From Methylobacterium sp. (GTDB taxonomy: Bacteria; Pseudomonadota; Alphaproteobacteria; Rhizobiales; Beijerinckiaceae), in assembly GCA_020252645.1 (NCBI GenBank), contig JADCCN010000002.1:798869-862868 (forward strand): a stretch of DNA of 64,000 nucleotides. Reading direction: 5' to 3'. Of this stretch, positions 40,967 through 50,400 are shown piece after piece (the first letter of the stretch is position 1; each line of letters opens with the position of its first letter). The translations under genes were made by a program, and so were the position numbers. The notes under the pieces were generated by a model, which was given only the letters and a program-made list of their open reading frames with translations, made no database searches and was not told the DNA's origin.

Positions 40967-41710
40967 ATGAACCGCCCACGCCTGCTGGTAACCCGCGCGG
41001 AGCCGGATGCCAGCGATACCGCGCGGCTCATCGCGGATCTTGGCGGCGAGGCGGTTCTCCTCACCACGCGGCGCGAGGCAGCGATCCTCGAAGCCGCGCC
41101 GGCGCGGCCCGATCTCCTGGTCGCAACCTCGCCGCGCGCCTTCCGGCTCGGCGAAGCCATCCCCCCGGATTGGCTCGCATTGCCTTGTCTTGCGGTGGGC
41201 GGCGTCACCGGCGAGGCCGCGCGGCAGGCGGGCTTCACGGATATCCGCATCGCAGGCGGTGAGGCCGCGAGCCTGAGGCCGCTGCTCGCGCCCTTCGCGG
41301 GAAAACGCGCCGTCTATCTCGCGGGAGAGCCGCGCCGCCCGGAACTGGAGGCGGATGCGGCAGCCGCTGGCCTGATGCTCGATCTCTGGCGGCGCTATCG
41401 CATGGAGGAAGGCGCGGCACCGGACGAGGTCGAGGCGAAACTTGCGGGCCACATCGATGCCGTGCTGCATTTCAGCCGCGAGAGCGCCGCGAGCCTCGCG
41501 CGGGGCGTCGCGCATTCGCCCCGTCGCGAAAACCTGTGGCGCGCCGGGCAGGCCTGCCTCTCGCCCGCGGTCGCGGGCACCTTGCGGGAGGCGATCGGGC
41601 CTCTGCCCTTCGAGCCCCGCATTGCGCTCGCGCCCGAGCGAAACGCGACGAGCCTCGTGCGCACAGCCCTCGCCCTTGCGCGGGAACAAACCGATACGCA
41701 ATTCGATTGA
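40967..41710 (+). CDS. hemD: Uroporphyrinogen-III synthase
   Basis: A 247-residue HemD-fold protein: N-terminal LLVTRAEPDASDTARLIADLGGEAV, VATSPRAFRL, and C-terminal VLHFSRESAASL. It cyclises hydroxymethylbilane to uroporphyrinogen III. The family is poorly conserved, but position directly after hemC supports the call. Confidence 0.9.
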   Translation: MNRPRLLVTRAEPDASDTARLIADLGGEAVLLTTRREAAILEAAPARPDLLVATSPRAFRLGEAIPPDWLALPCLAVGGVTGEAARQAGFTDIRIAGGEAASLRPLLAPFAGKRAVYLAGEPRRPELEADAAAAGLMLDLWRRYRMEEGAAPDEVEAKLAGHIDAVLHFSRESAASLARGVAHSPRRENLWRAGQACLSPAVAGTLREAIGPLPFEPRIALAPERNATSLVRTALALAREQTDTQFD

Positions 41711-41784
41711 CGCCCCGCCGCGTTTTCGTTTGATGGGTGGCGGACAAGCGAAGCATCGCAGTGCAGGACGGGGAGGTTCAGCCC

Positions 41785-43002
41785 ATGCAAACCACGCCCA
41801 GGAACGGCGATGAGAGCGAATCCGCCTCGACCAAGCCGGATGAGAATGCCCGCCCGAAGAAAACACGCCCGCCGGTCGAGATCGATCTTCCGGCCGAATC
41901 AGCGCGCGAAATGAAGGCCGAGCCGGCTGCCGCGCCTGCGGGAGAGCCGCGCCTGCCCGAGCAGCCGGCCATCGAAACCCAGCCCCCGCCTGCGGCCGCC
42001 AGACCCTCCATGGCCATGCCGCTGCTGCTCGCTCTCGTCGCCGGAATAGGCGGCAGCCTCGCCGTGGAGGCTTTGCTGGGCGGCCCCGATTCGAAACTCA
42101 GCAGCGCCCTCGATCAGCGCCTCGCGCGGCTGGAACAGGTGAAGCCGCCTTCCGCGCCGGCAATTCCCGCCGAACTCACCGATCGCCTCGCGAAGGCCGA
42201 GAAGGCTCTCGCCGAGGTCGCGCCGCGCGAACAGGCCTTGCAGGCGGAAATCGCGCGGCTTGCATCTCAGCTGAAAACCATCGCGGAACGCCCTGTGGCG
42301 ACAGGTTCGCCCAGTGCCGGCCCCGCTCCGGAGACCACCGCCGAGTTCGAGCGCCTGCGCGGCTCGGTCGAGGCCGCGACGAAGCAGGCGGAGGAGCAGA
42401 TTGCGCGTTTCACCGGGCTCAACGACCAGATCGCGACGCTTGCGAAAGCTGTCACCTCGGCCAATGGCGAGCTCGCACGCGCTTCCGCCGCAGCCGTGGT
42501 GAGCCAGAACCTCGCCGAGAGCTTCCAGCGCAATGAGGCACTGGGCGGCGCAATCGAGGCCCTGAAGGCGCTGGGCGTTTCCGCCGATCGGCTCGCACCA
42601 ATCACGGCCTATGCGCAGAACCCGCCGCCCTCGCTCGCGGGCCTCGGCACCGAATTGCGCGATCTCGCGAAAGCCAGCGCCGAGGCTGGCACAGGCCAGC
42701 AGGCCGATTTCCTCTCCCGCCTGCGGCAAGGCGCGGCCTCGCTGGTCGAGGTGCGTCGCACGGGGGAAATCACCGGCACGGATGACGCCGCCCACCTTGC
42801 ACGCGCCGAGCAGGCCCTGGGCCGCGGCGATCTTGCAACCGCGATCACCCTCGTCGGCCGTCTCTCCGCCCCGCGTGCCGAGCGTTTCGCGGGCTGGAAG
42901 GCGAAGGCAGAGGCTCGCGCCAAGGCCGGCGATGCCATTCGCCAGATCCGGCAGGAGAGCCTGGCCGGGCTTGCCCGCGCCGCCGCTCCGGCAAAGCCGT
43001 GA
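41785..43002 (+). CDS. Mitofilin/Mic60-like membrane protein (COG4223)
   Basis: A 405-residue protein: disordered Pro/Glu-rich N terminus, one transmembrane helix (MAMPLLLALVAGIGGSLAVEALLGG, about residues 74-98), a long coiled coil (about 120-270) and a C-terminal mitofilin domain. Alphaproteobacterial Mic60 homologues shape intracytoplasmic membranes and are encoded beside haem genes, as here. The start at 41785 follows GGGGAGG; a GTG 16 codons earlier is less likely. Confidence 0.85.
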   Translation: MQTTPRNGDESESASTKPDENARPKKTRPPVEIDLPAESAREMKAEPAAAPAGEPRLPEQPAIETQPPPAAARPSMAMPLLLALVAGIGGSLAVEALLGGPDSKLSSALDQRLARLEQVKPPSAPAIPAELTDRLAKAEKALAEVAPREQALQAEIARLASQLKTIAERPVATGSPSAGPAPETTAEFERLRGSVEAATKQAEEQIARFTGLNDQIATLAKAVTSANGELARASAAAVVSQNLAESFQRNEALGGAIEALKALGVSADRLAPITAYAQNPPPSLAGLGTELRDLAKASAEAGTGQQADFLSRLRQGAASLVEVRRTGEITGTDDAAHLARAEQALGRGDLATAITLVGRLSAPRAERFAGWKAKAEARAKAGDAIRQIRQESLAGLARAAAPAKP

Positions 43003-43012
43003 GGAAGCCCGC

Positions 43013-44572
43013 ATGCTGAAACTTCTAGCCTTCTTCCTTCTGCTCCTGGCGCTTGCCTTCGGTTTTGCGCAGGTCGCGGATACGCCTGGCCATGTGCTGC
43101 TGCAATGGGGTGAAACCGAATACCGCGTGAGTCTGCTCATCGGCCTTGCGGGGTTTCTCGCCGGTTTCGTCGCGCTGATGATCCTCTGGTCGCTTTTGCG
43201 GCTGATCTTCCGCCTGCCGAGCCTCATCGGCCTCGCCAACCGCATGCGCAAACGCGAAAAGGGCCAGCTCGCCGTGGCGCGCGGCCTCGTGGCCGTGGGC
43301 GTGGGCGACCGGCGGCAGGCCGAGCGCCATGCGCGCGATTCCGAACGCCTGCTCGGCAATGAGCCGCTTGCCCTTCTCCTGAAGGCACAGACCGCGCAGC
43401 TGGCAGGCGACGAGAAGGGCGCGGAACTCGCCTTCAAGGCGATGCTGGACAGCCCGGATACCCACGGCCTCGGCCTGCGCGGCCTCTTCGTGGAAGCCTC
43501 CCGCCGCGGCGATGGCGAGGCAAGCCGCATGCTGGCCGAAGAGGCCTGGCGCAGCAGCCCCGACGCAGGCTGGGCCAATGATGCGATGCTGCGCATGACA
43601 GCGCAGGAGGGTGATTGGCGCGGGGGCATCGGCGTGGTGGAGCAGGGCGTCTCCCGCCGCCTCATCGACAAGGCGGAGGGCCGTCGCCTGCGCTCCGTGC
43701 TGCTCACGGCCGCCGCGCTCGAGAGCCAGGAACGCCAGCCGGACGAGGCGCTCGCCCTCGCGCAGGATGCCTTGCGTCTTGCGCCAGCCCTCGTTCCTGC
43801 GGCCGTGATCGTCGCCCGTCGGCTCGCCGCGCAGGGCGATACCGGAAAGGCCGCGCGCGTGCTCGAAACCGCCTGGAAGGCTGGACCGCACCCGGATCTT
43901 GCCGAGGCGCATCTCGCGGCGCGTCCCGGGGATTCCGCGCTGGATCGGCTGAAGCGCGCCCGCACGCTGGAAAAGCTCGCGCCGAATGCGCGCGAATCCC
44001 GCTTCATCCTGGCCCGCGCCGCGATCGATGCGCGCGAATTCGCCGTGGCGCGCGAGGCCATCGAGGCCCTCGTGCTGCAAAAGGCGACCGCGCGCGCATG
44101 CCTTCTCATGGCCGAACTCGAAGATGCCGAAAGCGGCAACGAAGGCCTCGTCCGTTCCTGGCTCGCCCGCGCCTCCCGTGCCCCGCGCGATCCGGCCTGG
44201 GTCGCGGAAGATTCCGTCTCCGACCACTGGAAGCCGGTTTCGCCTTCCGGCGTCATTGGCGCCTATCGCTGGCAGGAACCGCCGCAGGCGCAGGATGCCG
44301 CTATTCGCGCGCGCATTGATGCCGATCGGTTCGAAGTGCCCGCTCCGCTGGAAATCGGACAGGAGGAACCGGCGCCGGCAGCCGTGCCTCCCCCGCCTCC
44401 CGTGCCTCCCCCGCCTCCCGTGCCTCCGGTGGTGAATCTTCCGGCCACGCCGACGCCGGCACCCGAAGCGCCGCGACCCATAGAGGACGCGGTGCAGCCT
44501 TTCATTCCGGATGATCCCGGGCCGGACCCGGATGCGCCCAAGCCGGAAAAACGCTTCCGCCTGTTCGGCTGA
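43013..44572 (+). CDS. hemY: HemY-like membrane protein with TPR-like repeats
   Basis: A 519-residue protein. Two N-terminal transmembrane helices (residues about 3-20 and 40-62), the HemY_N region with LQWGETEYRVSL, then helical tetratricopeptide-like repeats (about 110-390). The C terminus is a Pro-rich tail with PPPPPVPPPPPVPP produced by an 18-bp tandem duplication. This is the HemX/HemY operon-type HemY, not protoporphyrinogen oxidase; its role in haem synthesis is indirect. Ten bases separate it from the Mic60 gene. Confidence 0.9.
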   Translation: MLKLLAFFLLLLALAFGFAQVADTPGHVLLQWGETEYRVSLLIGLAGFLAGFVALMILWSLLRLIFRLPSLIGLANRMRKREKGQLAVARGLVAVGVGDRRQAERHARDSERLLGNEPLALLLKAQTAQLAGDEKGAELAFKAMLDSPDTHGLGLRGLFVEASRRGDGEASRMLAEEAWRSSPDAGWANDAMLRMTAQEGDWRGGIGVVEQGVSRRLIDKAEGRRLRSVLLTAAALESQERQPDEALALAQDALRLAPALVPAAVIVARRLAAQGDTGKAARVLETAWKAGPHPDLAEAHLAARPGDSALDRLKRARTLEKLAPNARESRFILARAAIDAREFAVAREAIEALVLQKATARACLLMAELEDAESGNEGLVRSWLARASRAPRDPAWVAEDSVSDHWKPVSPSGVIGAYRWQEPPQAQDAAIRARIDADRFEVPAPLEIGQEEPAPAAVPPPPPVPPPPPVPPVVNLPATPTPAPEAPRPIEDAVQPFIPDDPGPDPDAPKPEKRFRLFG

Positions 44573-44720
44573 GGCGCCGCCTTCCCTTGATTGTCAGTTC
44601 GCTGGCCGGCGGCGAGCCGCATGCGGCAATGGACGGTCTTTCGGCCGGGGGAGAATGCGCGCCCGCCCGCGAATGGACCCTTGCCTGGTGGTCGGCTTGC
44701 CGCTAAAGCAACGTCGCATC

Positions 44721-44796
44721 GCCGCAATAGCTCAGCTGGTAGAGCACGTCATTCGTAATGATGGGGTCGGGGGTTCGATTCCCTCTTGCGGCACCA
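44721..44796 (+). tRNA. tRNA-Thr (anticodon CGT)
   Basis: A 76-base cloverleaf: acceptor GCCGCAA/TTGCGGC, D stem GCTC/GAGC, anticodon stem CGTCA/TGATG with loop TTCGTAA, T arm GGGGG-TTCGATT-CCCTC, discriminator A and encoded CCA. A tyrosine-integrase remnant starts 186 bases downstream, the usual relation of an integrative element to its tRNA site. Confidence 0.95.
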
Positions 44797-44982
44797 CCCC
44801 CCCTTCGCAGACGTTCGTGATTGTCCGTAAACGTCTGAAAAATCGAAATAAATCAAGCTTTATACGTCCGAAGGCGTTCGCGGGCGTCCATTTTCGTGCG
44901 CTTGAAGCCAACAGATTTGTTGGTATCTTTGTTGGTATCGGAGCCCATACCAACAGGGCGATACCAACAGGCGGATACCAAC

Positions 44983-45587
44983 ATGGCGCTGACCGATGTC
45001 GCGATTCGCACTGCCAAGCCGACAAATGCGCTCCAGAAAATTTCGGATGGCGAGGGATTGCAGCTCTGGATCCAGCCTAACGGGTCCAAGCTGTGGCGGA
45101 TGGCTTATCGCTTCGCCGGAAAACAGAAGTCGCTCGCATTTGAAGCATACCCTGCGGTAAGCCTTTCGGAGGCCCGCAAGAGGCGTGATGAGGCCAAAGC
45201 CCTGTTAGAGCATGCTGTGAAAAGTGGAATCCGGTTTTTCACAAAAAAGCATGCGATAATAATAAGATAAGAGTATGAAGTGCTTCCGTCTGAACTCATC
45301 ATGCTCTAGCCTCTGGCATCGATCCAAGCCAACAGAAGCGCCTCGACAAGGTTGCCAAGGCCATCAGCCATGCGAACACCTTCCGTCTGGTCGCGGATGT
45401 ATGGCCGAGGCAAGATCGATCTTCTGCAAGCCCGATTGATCGGCGCTCCACCCTGCTGAGGGGCAGCGAAACTGCGTCAGACCCCTCATTGCACGCCGAT
45501 TTCCACGGGCCGGAGTTCAGCCGCCATGCGGAGTTGCTGACCGGCGATGATATGGCGGATGCGGGCGCGGTGCGGCTCAACCGTTGA
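44983..45587 (+). pseudogene. Tyrosine integrase remnant (DUF4102 arm-binding domain), interrupted by a type A element
   Basis: Starts MALTDVAIRTAKPTNALQKI and continues ISDGEGLQLWIQPNGSKLWR, the N-terminal arm-binding domain of P4-type integrases. After codon 75 (TTA) a 99-bp type A element is inserted. Beyond it the frame resumes as ASGIDPSQQKRLDKVAKAIS then HANTFRLVADVW, where integrase similarity ends; an unrecognised tail follows to a TGA at 45587. The catalytic domain (R-H-R-Y) is absent. Removing the element and one TA restores the frame exactly. Confidence 0.85.
45208..45306 (+). repeat. Type A palindromic element inside the integrase remnant
   Basis: A 99-bp copy flanked by TA on both sides (45206-45207 and 45307-45308). 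The interrupted codon series is CTG TTA / GCC TCT GGC, giving a clear 2-bp target duplication. Confidence 0.95.
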
Positions 45588-45605
45588 TTTTGGCCAGTTC
45601 TGGCC

Positions 45606-46811
45606 TCAGCCGACCGTCTGCATGGCGCGCACAACCGTCTCGCGCAGGGTGTGCGAGGTCGCGGTGACGCGCTGGCTGACAGCGGCCGCGGCTGCCGCGG
45701 CCTCCTGGGTCAGCCCGTTGCGGTGGATCACGTCGTTCATGTGGTCCGACACCGACTGCGCCGCCGCCAGCTGCTGATCGACGGCTCCGGCGATCTCGGT
45801 GGAGCGCGCCGAAATGCCGTGCATGGCGGCGATGATGTTGCCGGTGGTGCCCTTGGTCTCCTGCATCAGCATCTCGATGCGGGCGACCTGTTCCGCGATG
45901 TCGGCGGTCGCCTGGCCGGTCTGCTTGGCCAGCGCCTTCACCTCGGATGCCACCACCGCAAAGCCCCGTCCCGCTTCACCGGCCCGCGCCGCCTCGATCG
46001 TGGCGTTCAGGGCGAGAAGATCCGTCTGGCCGGCGATGCCGCGGATCAGGTCGGCGAAGCTTGTGACACGCGCCAGCGCCGCCGCCAGCCCGCCGATCTG
46101 GGCGTTCATGCTCTCGGCCTGCTTCAGGCTCTCCCGCGCGTAGTCCGCCGTCGATCGCGTGTTCTTGGCGACATCCTCGACGGTCACGGCGAGCTCCTCG
46201 GCGGCGGCCCCTGTGGCGACCGCCTGCTCGGAGGACTTGCCCACCAGCTCGCGGACCTTGTCGCCGGCGCCGGCCAGTTCCTGCGCGACGCCGCCGAACT
46301 CGGCCACCGCGTTCGGCACGATCGTGGTGGCGATCAGGGCGAGCTCGGCCTTGCTGGCGTCGAGCTGTGCCTCGCGCAGCTTCAGCGCCGTGATGTCCTG
46401 CGCGAAGCCGGCGATGGCACCGCCGATGATGCGCGACTTACTGATCAGCCGGCATGAGCCATCGGCATATGTCCGCTCCACCGGCTTGCCGTCGCCCTCG
46501 CGCTGCAGGGCGACGCGCTTGGTGACCTCGGCCTCCAGATCGCCCTTGAAGCCGACATGCTGAAGGTTGCGCCGCACCAGATCGCTGTAAAATATCGGCT
46601 GCTTCAGATGCGGCAGCACATCCTTGTAGAAGGCGACATAGGCGGTGTTGTAATGGACAAGCCGGTCATCGCGGTCGTAGACCGCTACTGCGACCGGGAC
46701 AGCCTCGATTACCGCCTTGAGCAGCTCGTTCTCCGCGCGGAGCAGGACGAGCTCCTCATTGGCGGGATCGGCGGCGGGGCGCCGCGTCAAGCTCTTGAGG
46801 GCTGAGATCAT
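45606..46811 (-). CDS. Cytoplasmic PAS-containing methyl-accepting chemotaxis protein
   Basis: A 401-residue receptor without transmembrane segments. A PAS domain (about 28-150, [21 protein letters not shown] to [10 protein letters not shown]) is followed by an MA signalling domain with the conserved tip [23 protein letters not shown] receptors usually sense redox, oxygen or small ligands through a cofactor; none can be assigned here. Good AAGG ribosome site. No che genes are nearby, so it must feed chemotaxis proteins encoded elsewhere. Confidence 0.92.
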   Translation of the reverse strand: MISALKSLTRRPAADPANEELVLLRAENELLKAVIEAVPVAVAVYDRDDRLVHYNTAYVAFYKDVLPHLKQPIFYSDLVRRNLQHVGFKGDLEAEVTKRVALQREGDGKPVERTYADGSCRLISKSRIIGGAIAGFAQDITALKLREAQLDASKAELALIATTIVPNAVAEFGGVAQELAGAGDKVRELVGKSSEQAVATGAAAEELAVTVEDVAKNTRSTADYARESLKQAESMNAQIGGLAAALARVTSFADLIRGIAGQTDLLALNATIEAARAGEAGRGFAVVASEVKALAKQTGQATADIAEQVARIEMLMQETKGTTGNIIAAMHGISARSTEIAGAVDQQLAAAQSVSDHMNDVIHRNGLTQEAAAAAAAVSQRVTATSHTLRETVVRAMQTVG

Positions 46812-47451
46812 TGAGAGCCTTCTGGCGGGTTTGGATTCTGGCGGTCACGGTTTCAGGCCGACATGGACTTCAACCGACAGCTTCGCCGCCAACGGTGAAG
46901 ATTGCATGAATCATCAGCGGCCTGTCTCCGCTCAGCCAAGCTCGACCCGGCACGCGCGGGAGCCGATGAGCGCTCCGCCGCCTCGATGATGCCGCCGCCC
47001 TTCACGCCGTCGTCGATGGCGGGAGATGGACCTCCGCCGCGGGCTTTTCGCCCGCCCGCGCGGCGCGGATGGCCTGCGCGGGCTCGGCGCCTTGTGGCCA
47101 GCCGGCGTGTTGTCGAACCGCCGGTGTTCACCGAGGGGCAGGCGATGCGTATCGAGATGGTCTTTTGAGATAGCGATGCCGATGGTAGGGTCTCGTTCCT
47201 TTTGCCCTTGCCTCTGCTTCTCATCCGGCGCTCAGCCCCTGATATCCGTTCAGTCCCGCGGGAAAAGACGAGGGCGATCCTGCTCCAGAGCATTTGTGCG
47301 ATCAAGCGGATACCGGTTGATCGAAAGAAAATGCGAACAGCCGCAATAGCCTGACGGCGACCTGGTTCTGCGAGGTCGCTTTCCGCTCCGGCCGCCATCT
47401 CTGCCAGCGGCAAGCCGCCTCGTTTCGGCGGCTCCCCGTGGGATCTGGCGA
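46812..47451. other. 640-bp region without a supported gene
   Basis: Lies between two chemoreceptor genes. Open frames on both strands lack recognisable domains and ribosome sites. It contains a partial type B element (47288-47334). It presumably includes the promoter of the PAS receptor gene; some of it may be decayed coding sequence. Confidence 0.45.
47288..47334. repeat. Partial type B palindromic element
   Basis: GAGCATTT, then GATCAAGCGGATACCGGTTGATC forming a hairpin, ending AAAATGC. Only one of the two hairpins of the full element is present. Confidence 0.75.
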
Positions 47452-49083
47452 TCAGGCGGCCTGGATTTCCGCGACAAAGGCACGGGCATCCGCCGCGACC
47501 TTTTCGGAATCGCCGGCGAGCGCTTCGGCAGCGGCCAGCATGGCCTGCGCGGCCCGGCCAGTCTCGGCGACATTTTTCGTGATCTCGGAGAGGCGAGCAT
47601 TGACCTCGTCGCAATGGCCGGCCGTTCCGGAGGTGAATTGCGCGATCTGGGCCTTGGTCTCCTGTTGACGCAAGACAATCGCGGCGATCGCCTGGTTCTG
47701 GCGGTCAAGCGCACTCACCGCACCCTCGATTGCCTCGATTGCGGAAAACAGGTCCGTGGTATCATGCAGGATCTGCCCGATCTGACTCGTGATTTCCCGC
47801 GTCGCCTGCTCGGTCTGCAAGGCCAGTGCCTTGACCTCCCCGGCCACAACGGAGAAGCCGCGTCCGGCAGCACCCGCCCGGGCCGCTTCAATCGTGGCAT
47901 TGAGGGCAAGAAGGTTGGTCTGCGACGCGATTGCACTGATGGACTGGGTGAAGCCCTGGATTGTCCGCGCATTCGCAGCGAGAGCTTCCGCGCGCTGAAG
48001 AGCGGCCGTTGCTTCCTTTGCCACATTGCCGGTCAAGGCCTCGCTCTGCGCGATCGAGACCGTCACGTCGTTGACGGATTGCGCGATGGTCTCGGCGACC
48101 ACAGTCAGGGCCTGCGAGGATTCACGGGCGCCGGAGGAGAGGATGGCGACATCCTCGATTTTCCGGGCGGATTGGGTAACCTGGTCCTGCATGTCGTTGG
48201 CGAGGCTCAGGATCTGGCCCGAAGACTGGTTCAGGTCGTTGACGATGCCATCGACATTTTCGCCGAACTGGCCGGAAACATGGGACAGGAAAGCCTGCCT
48301 TCGCTGTTCGGCCTGGGCGGTGAGGCTGTGCTCGAGTTCATGGCGATCGATCTGGGCTTGCCGGAATGCCTGCAGGGCCTGCGCCATGACGCCGATCTCG
48401 TCCTGGCGTTCGAGAAAGGGGGTTTCGCGCTCGGTCTGCCCGGCGGCGATATTCTCCATCACCGAAGCCATGTGGCTGAAATCCGCCAGAACCTTCCGTG
48501 CGGCCATCAGGATGAAGACAAACGATCCCAGGACCACGATGCTGGCTATGACCAGCATCAGCTCAATGAGGTTCTGGCTGGCTTGCAGGGCGCCAAGCTC
48601 GCCTTCCGCCTTTGCGACCTGCTCCGCGACGATCTTCTCGACCAGCTCGACGATATGCTGTTCGCGCTTTGCGGCGTCGCTGGAATAGAGATTGACACCC
48701 CGGTTTCGGTTCGTGCTGGCCAGTTCGTCCGAGATCAGCGACATGATCTTTGTGTATTCCGCGATCAGCGGGGTCACGGTCGCCACCATCTCTGGCGCCA
48801 CCGCCCGTTTTTCCTCCAGCAGGCTCAGCAGCCTTTCGCGGAGTTGCTGGGCTTGTATTTCCTGGGGGCGCCGCCGGGTCACGGCCTGTGCCAGCGATGC
48901 GGCCTTGAACTCGCGAACCACCGTGAGGAGGGTGCGGAACCCCTCGGCCTTCGAGAGCGCAGCGGATGCCGAGGCAAAGCTCTGCTGGTTGGCTGCGAGG
49001 ATAGACCACAGCACCATTCCCCCAAGAAGGAACGCGAGGATCACCCCGGCGAAAGTCCAGTTGAAGCGCCGTTTGATCGTCAT
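47452..49083 (-). CDS. Membrane methyl-accepting chemotaxis protein
   Basis: A 543-residue receptor: TM1 (about residues 10-30), a helical periplasmic domain of about 140 residues, TM2 (172-194), HAMP (195-250) and an MA domain with the tip [21 protein letters not shown]. The periplasmic domain is a four-helix-bundle type without a haem motif. It lies 17 bases downstream of a gene for a periplasmic c-haem protein and is probably co-transcribed with it, suggesting that this protein is its signal input or partner (inference). Confidence 0.92.
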   Translation of the reverse strand: MTIKRRFNWTFAGVILAFLLGGMVLWSILAANQQSFASASAALSKAEGFRTLLTVVREFKAASLAQAVTRRRPQEIQAQQLRERLLSLLEEKRAVAPEMVATVTPLIAEYTKIMSLISDELASTNRNRGVNLYSSDAAKREQHIVELVEKIVAEQVAKAEGELGALQASQNLIELMLVIASIVVLGSFVFILMAARKVLADFSHMASVMENIAAGQTERETPFLERQDEIGVMAQALQAFRQAQIDRHELEHSLTAQAEQRRQAFLSHVSGQFGENVDGIVNDLNQSSGQILSLANDMQDQVTQSARKIEDVAILSSGARESSQALTVVAETIAQSVNDVTVSIAQSEALTGNVAKEATAALQRAEALAANARTIQGFTQSISAIASQTNLLALNATIEAARAGAAGRGFSVVAGEVKALALQTEQATREITSQIGQILHDTTDLFSAIEAIEGAVSALDRQNQAIAAIVLRQQETKAQIAQFTSGTAGHCDEVNARLSEITKNVAETGRAAQAMLAAAEALAGDSEKVAADARAFVAEIQAA

Positions 49084-49100
49084 GATGCCCCACGCGATGT

Positions 49101-49805
49101 TCAGAACCTGGGCTCGACGACAACGATTGTCGCGCCGCCGAAAGCTCCGACCTTCTGCTCCAACCCGTTTCTGAGGTGGCAGGTCGCGCAGGATTCAGCG
49201 ATCCGCATCGGCCAATAGCTGACCAGACGCTGGCCGATCTGGGTCGATTTCGGCTCCACCTCGCCCTTGTCGAGCAGGCCGGCGACAAAATCGAGAACGG
49301 CCTTGTCCGCGATGATCTTGTCCGGCGCGGAATCGCGATTGATCAGTTCGCTTGGCCGCGTCGTGACGATCGCCTGGTACTTGCCATTCGCCTGCTTGTT
49401 GAAAATCTCGAGCAGCTGCGCGCGGAAGAAAGCGGGCACGAAGGCGTCCTGCCCCCCTTTGACCATGTCGGCCCGGTATTTGGTGGTAACCGCATCGAAG
49501 GCTTCCGCGAAGATCTTGCGAATTTCTTCCAGCTTGGGGTCGGGCGCCGGCTGGAAATCCGCATTGGCGAGCTTGCGGAACTGCTCGAGGAAGGCCTGCC
49601 GAAGCTTGCCCGGATCAGCCTCCTCGGCAGGCAGCGTGCCCGCATTGATCTTGGCCTGCAGGCCGGCAACCACGGCCGTGGCCGCATTGGTGATCAGGTT
49701 GATTTCCTTGGAGACATCGCCCTGACTGGGTGCGGCCTGCGCACCCAGCGTGAGAAGGCCGGCAACGGCCATGGACGCCATGAGAAACTTTACCGGTCGA
49801 GACAT
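49101..49805 (-). CDS. Periplasmic c-haem protein with Tll0287-like (DUF3365) domain
   Basis: A 234-residue protein: signal peptide ([19 protein letters not shown]), then a helical sensor domain. The haem c-binding motif CATCH is at residues 206-210, near the C terminus, preceded by YWPMRIAES, as in Tll0287-like proteins. Such domains occur fused to histidine kinases and chemoreceptors; here it is a separate secreted protein encoded just upstream of a chemoreceptor. It needs the Ccm system, whose ccmA begins this window. GGGGGA precedes the ATG. Confidence 0.85.
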   Translation of the reverse strand: MSRPVKFLMASMAVAGLLTLGAQAAPSQGDVSKEINLITNAATAVVAGLQAKINAGTLPAEEADPGKLRQAFLEQFRKLANADFQPAPDPKLEEIRKIFAEAFDAVTTKYRADMVKGGQDAFVPAFFRAQLLEIFNKQANGKYQAIVTTRPSELINRDSAPDKIIADKAVLDFVAGLLDKGEVEPKSTQIGQRLVSYWPMRIAESCATCHLRNGLEQKVGAFGGATIVVVEPRF

Positions 49806-50000
49806 CGCATTCCCCCGCCAATTCTGTCCGGATATAACTAAAAACTGACCTTGGACCTAATTGGTTAAGCAGCGGTTGATCTGGGGGCGCCTCAAGGTTG
49901 AAGGGCGCAATCCAAGGTCGCTATCGTGGTTCAGGCTCTCGGTCGGCCTTGCGGGCACGCAGGGCTGCTCCAGCGCGTCGAGTACAAAGCCCGCCGTCTA

Positions 50001-50100
50001 GAGCATGATGTGTTCAGACGGAAGCGCATCATGCTCTTATTTTATTGTTATCGCATGCTTTTTTGTGAAAAACCGGATTCCACTTTTTCACAGCATGATC
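50001..50100 (-). repeat. Type A palindromic element downstream of tRNA-Glu
   Basis: A 100-bp copy flanked by TA (49999-50000 and 50101-50102). Relative to the minus-strand tRNA the GTGGAATCCGG hairpin comes first, the same orientation as the gene-linked copies. Confidence 0.9.
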
Positions 50101-50240
50101 TAAGCGCCGCTCACCGGCCGGCCGACGATCCGGTTTTCCCGAGCCAGCTCTGTTCCAATTCAAGGCCGGCGGCAGCAACCCCGGATCGCCGCAGGAGGCA
50201 CGCGAGCGGCCGTGCAATTCTTCCCGGTTTTGACCAGAAA

Positions 50241-50316
50241 TGGCGCTCCCAAGGGGATTCGAACCCCTGTTACCCACGTGAGAGGCGGGTGTCCTGGGCC
50301 TCTAGACGATGGGAGC
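50241..50316 (-). tRNA. tRNA-Glu (anticodon CTC)
   Basis: A 76-base cloverleaf on the minus strand: acceptor GCTCCCA/TGGGAGC, D arm GTCTAGAGGCCCAGGAC, anticodon loop CTCTCAC (anticodon CTC), T arm AGGGG-TTCGAAT-CCCCT, encoded CCA. It closely follows the bacterial tRNA-Glu pattern. Confidence 0.95.
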
Positions 50317-50400
50317 TCAAGGCGAGTTGCTATAGGGGCTGGCGCGCGATATCGCAAGGCCTTCGATGCGGGGCCGTCTTGCCGCCGCGATGAGAGCGCC

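Noticed and set aside
44721..50316. Intact integrative element with att sites
   Set aside because: The integrase lacks its catalytic domain and no duplicate of the tRNA-Thr 3' end was found in the window.
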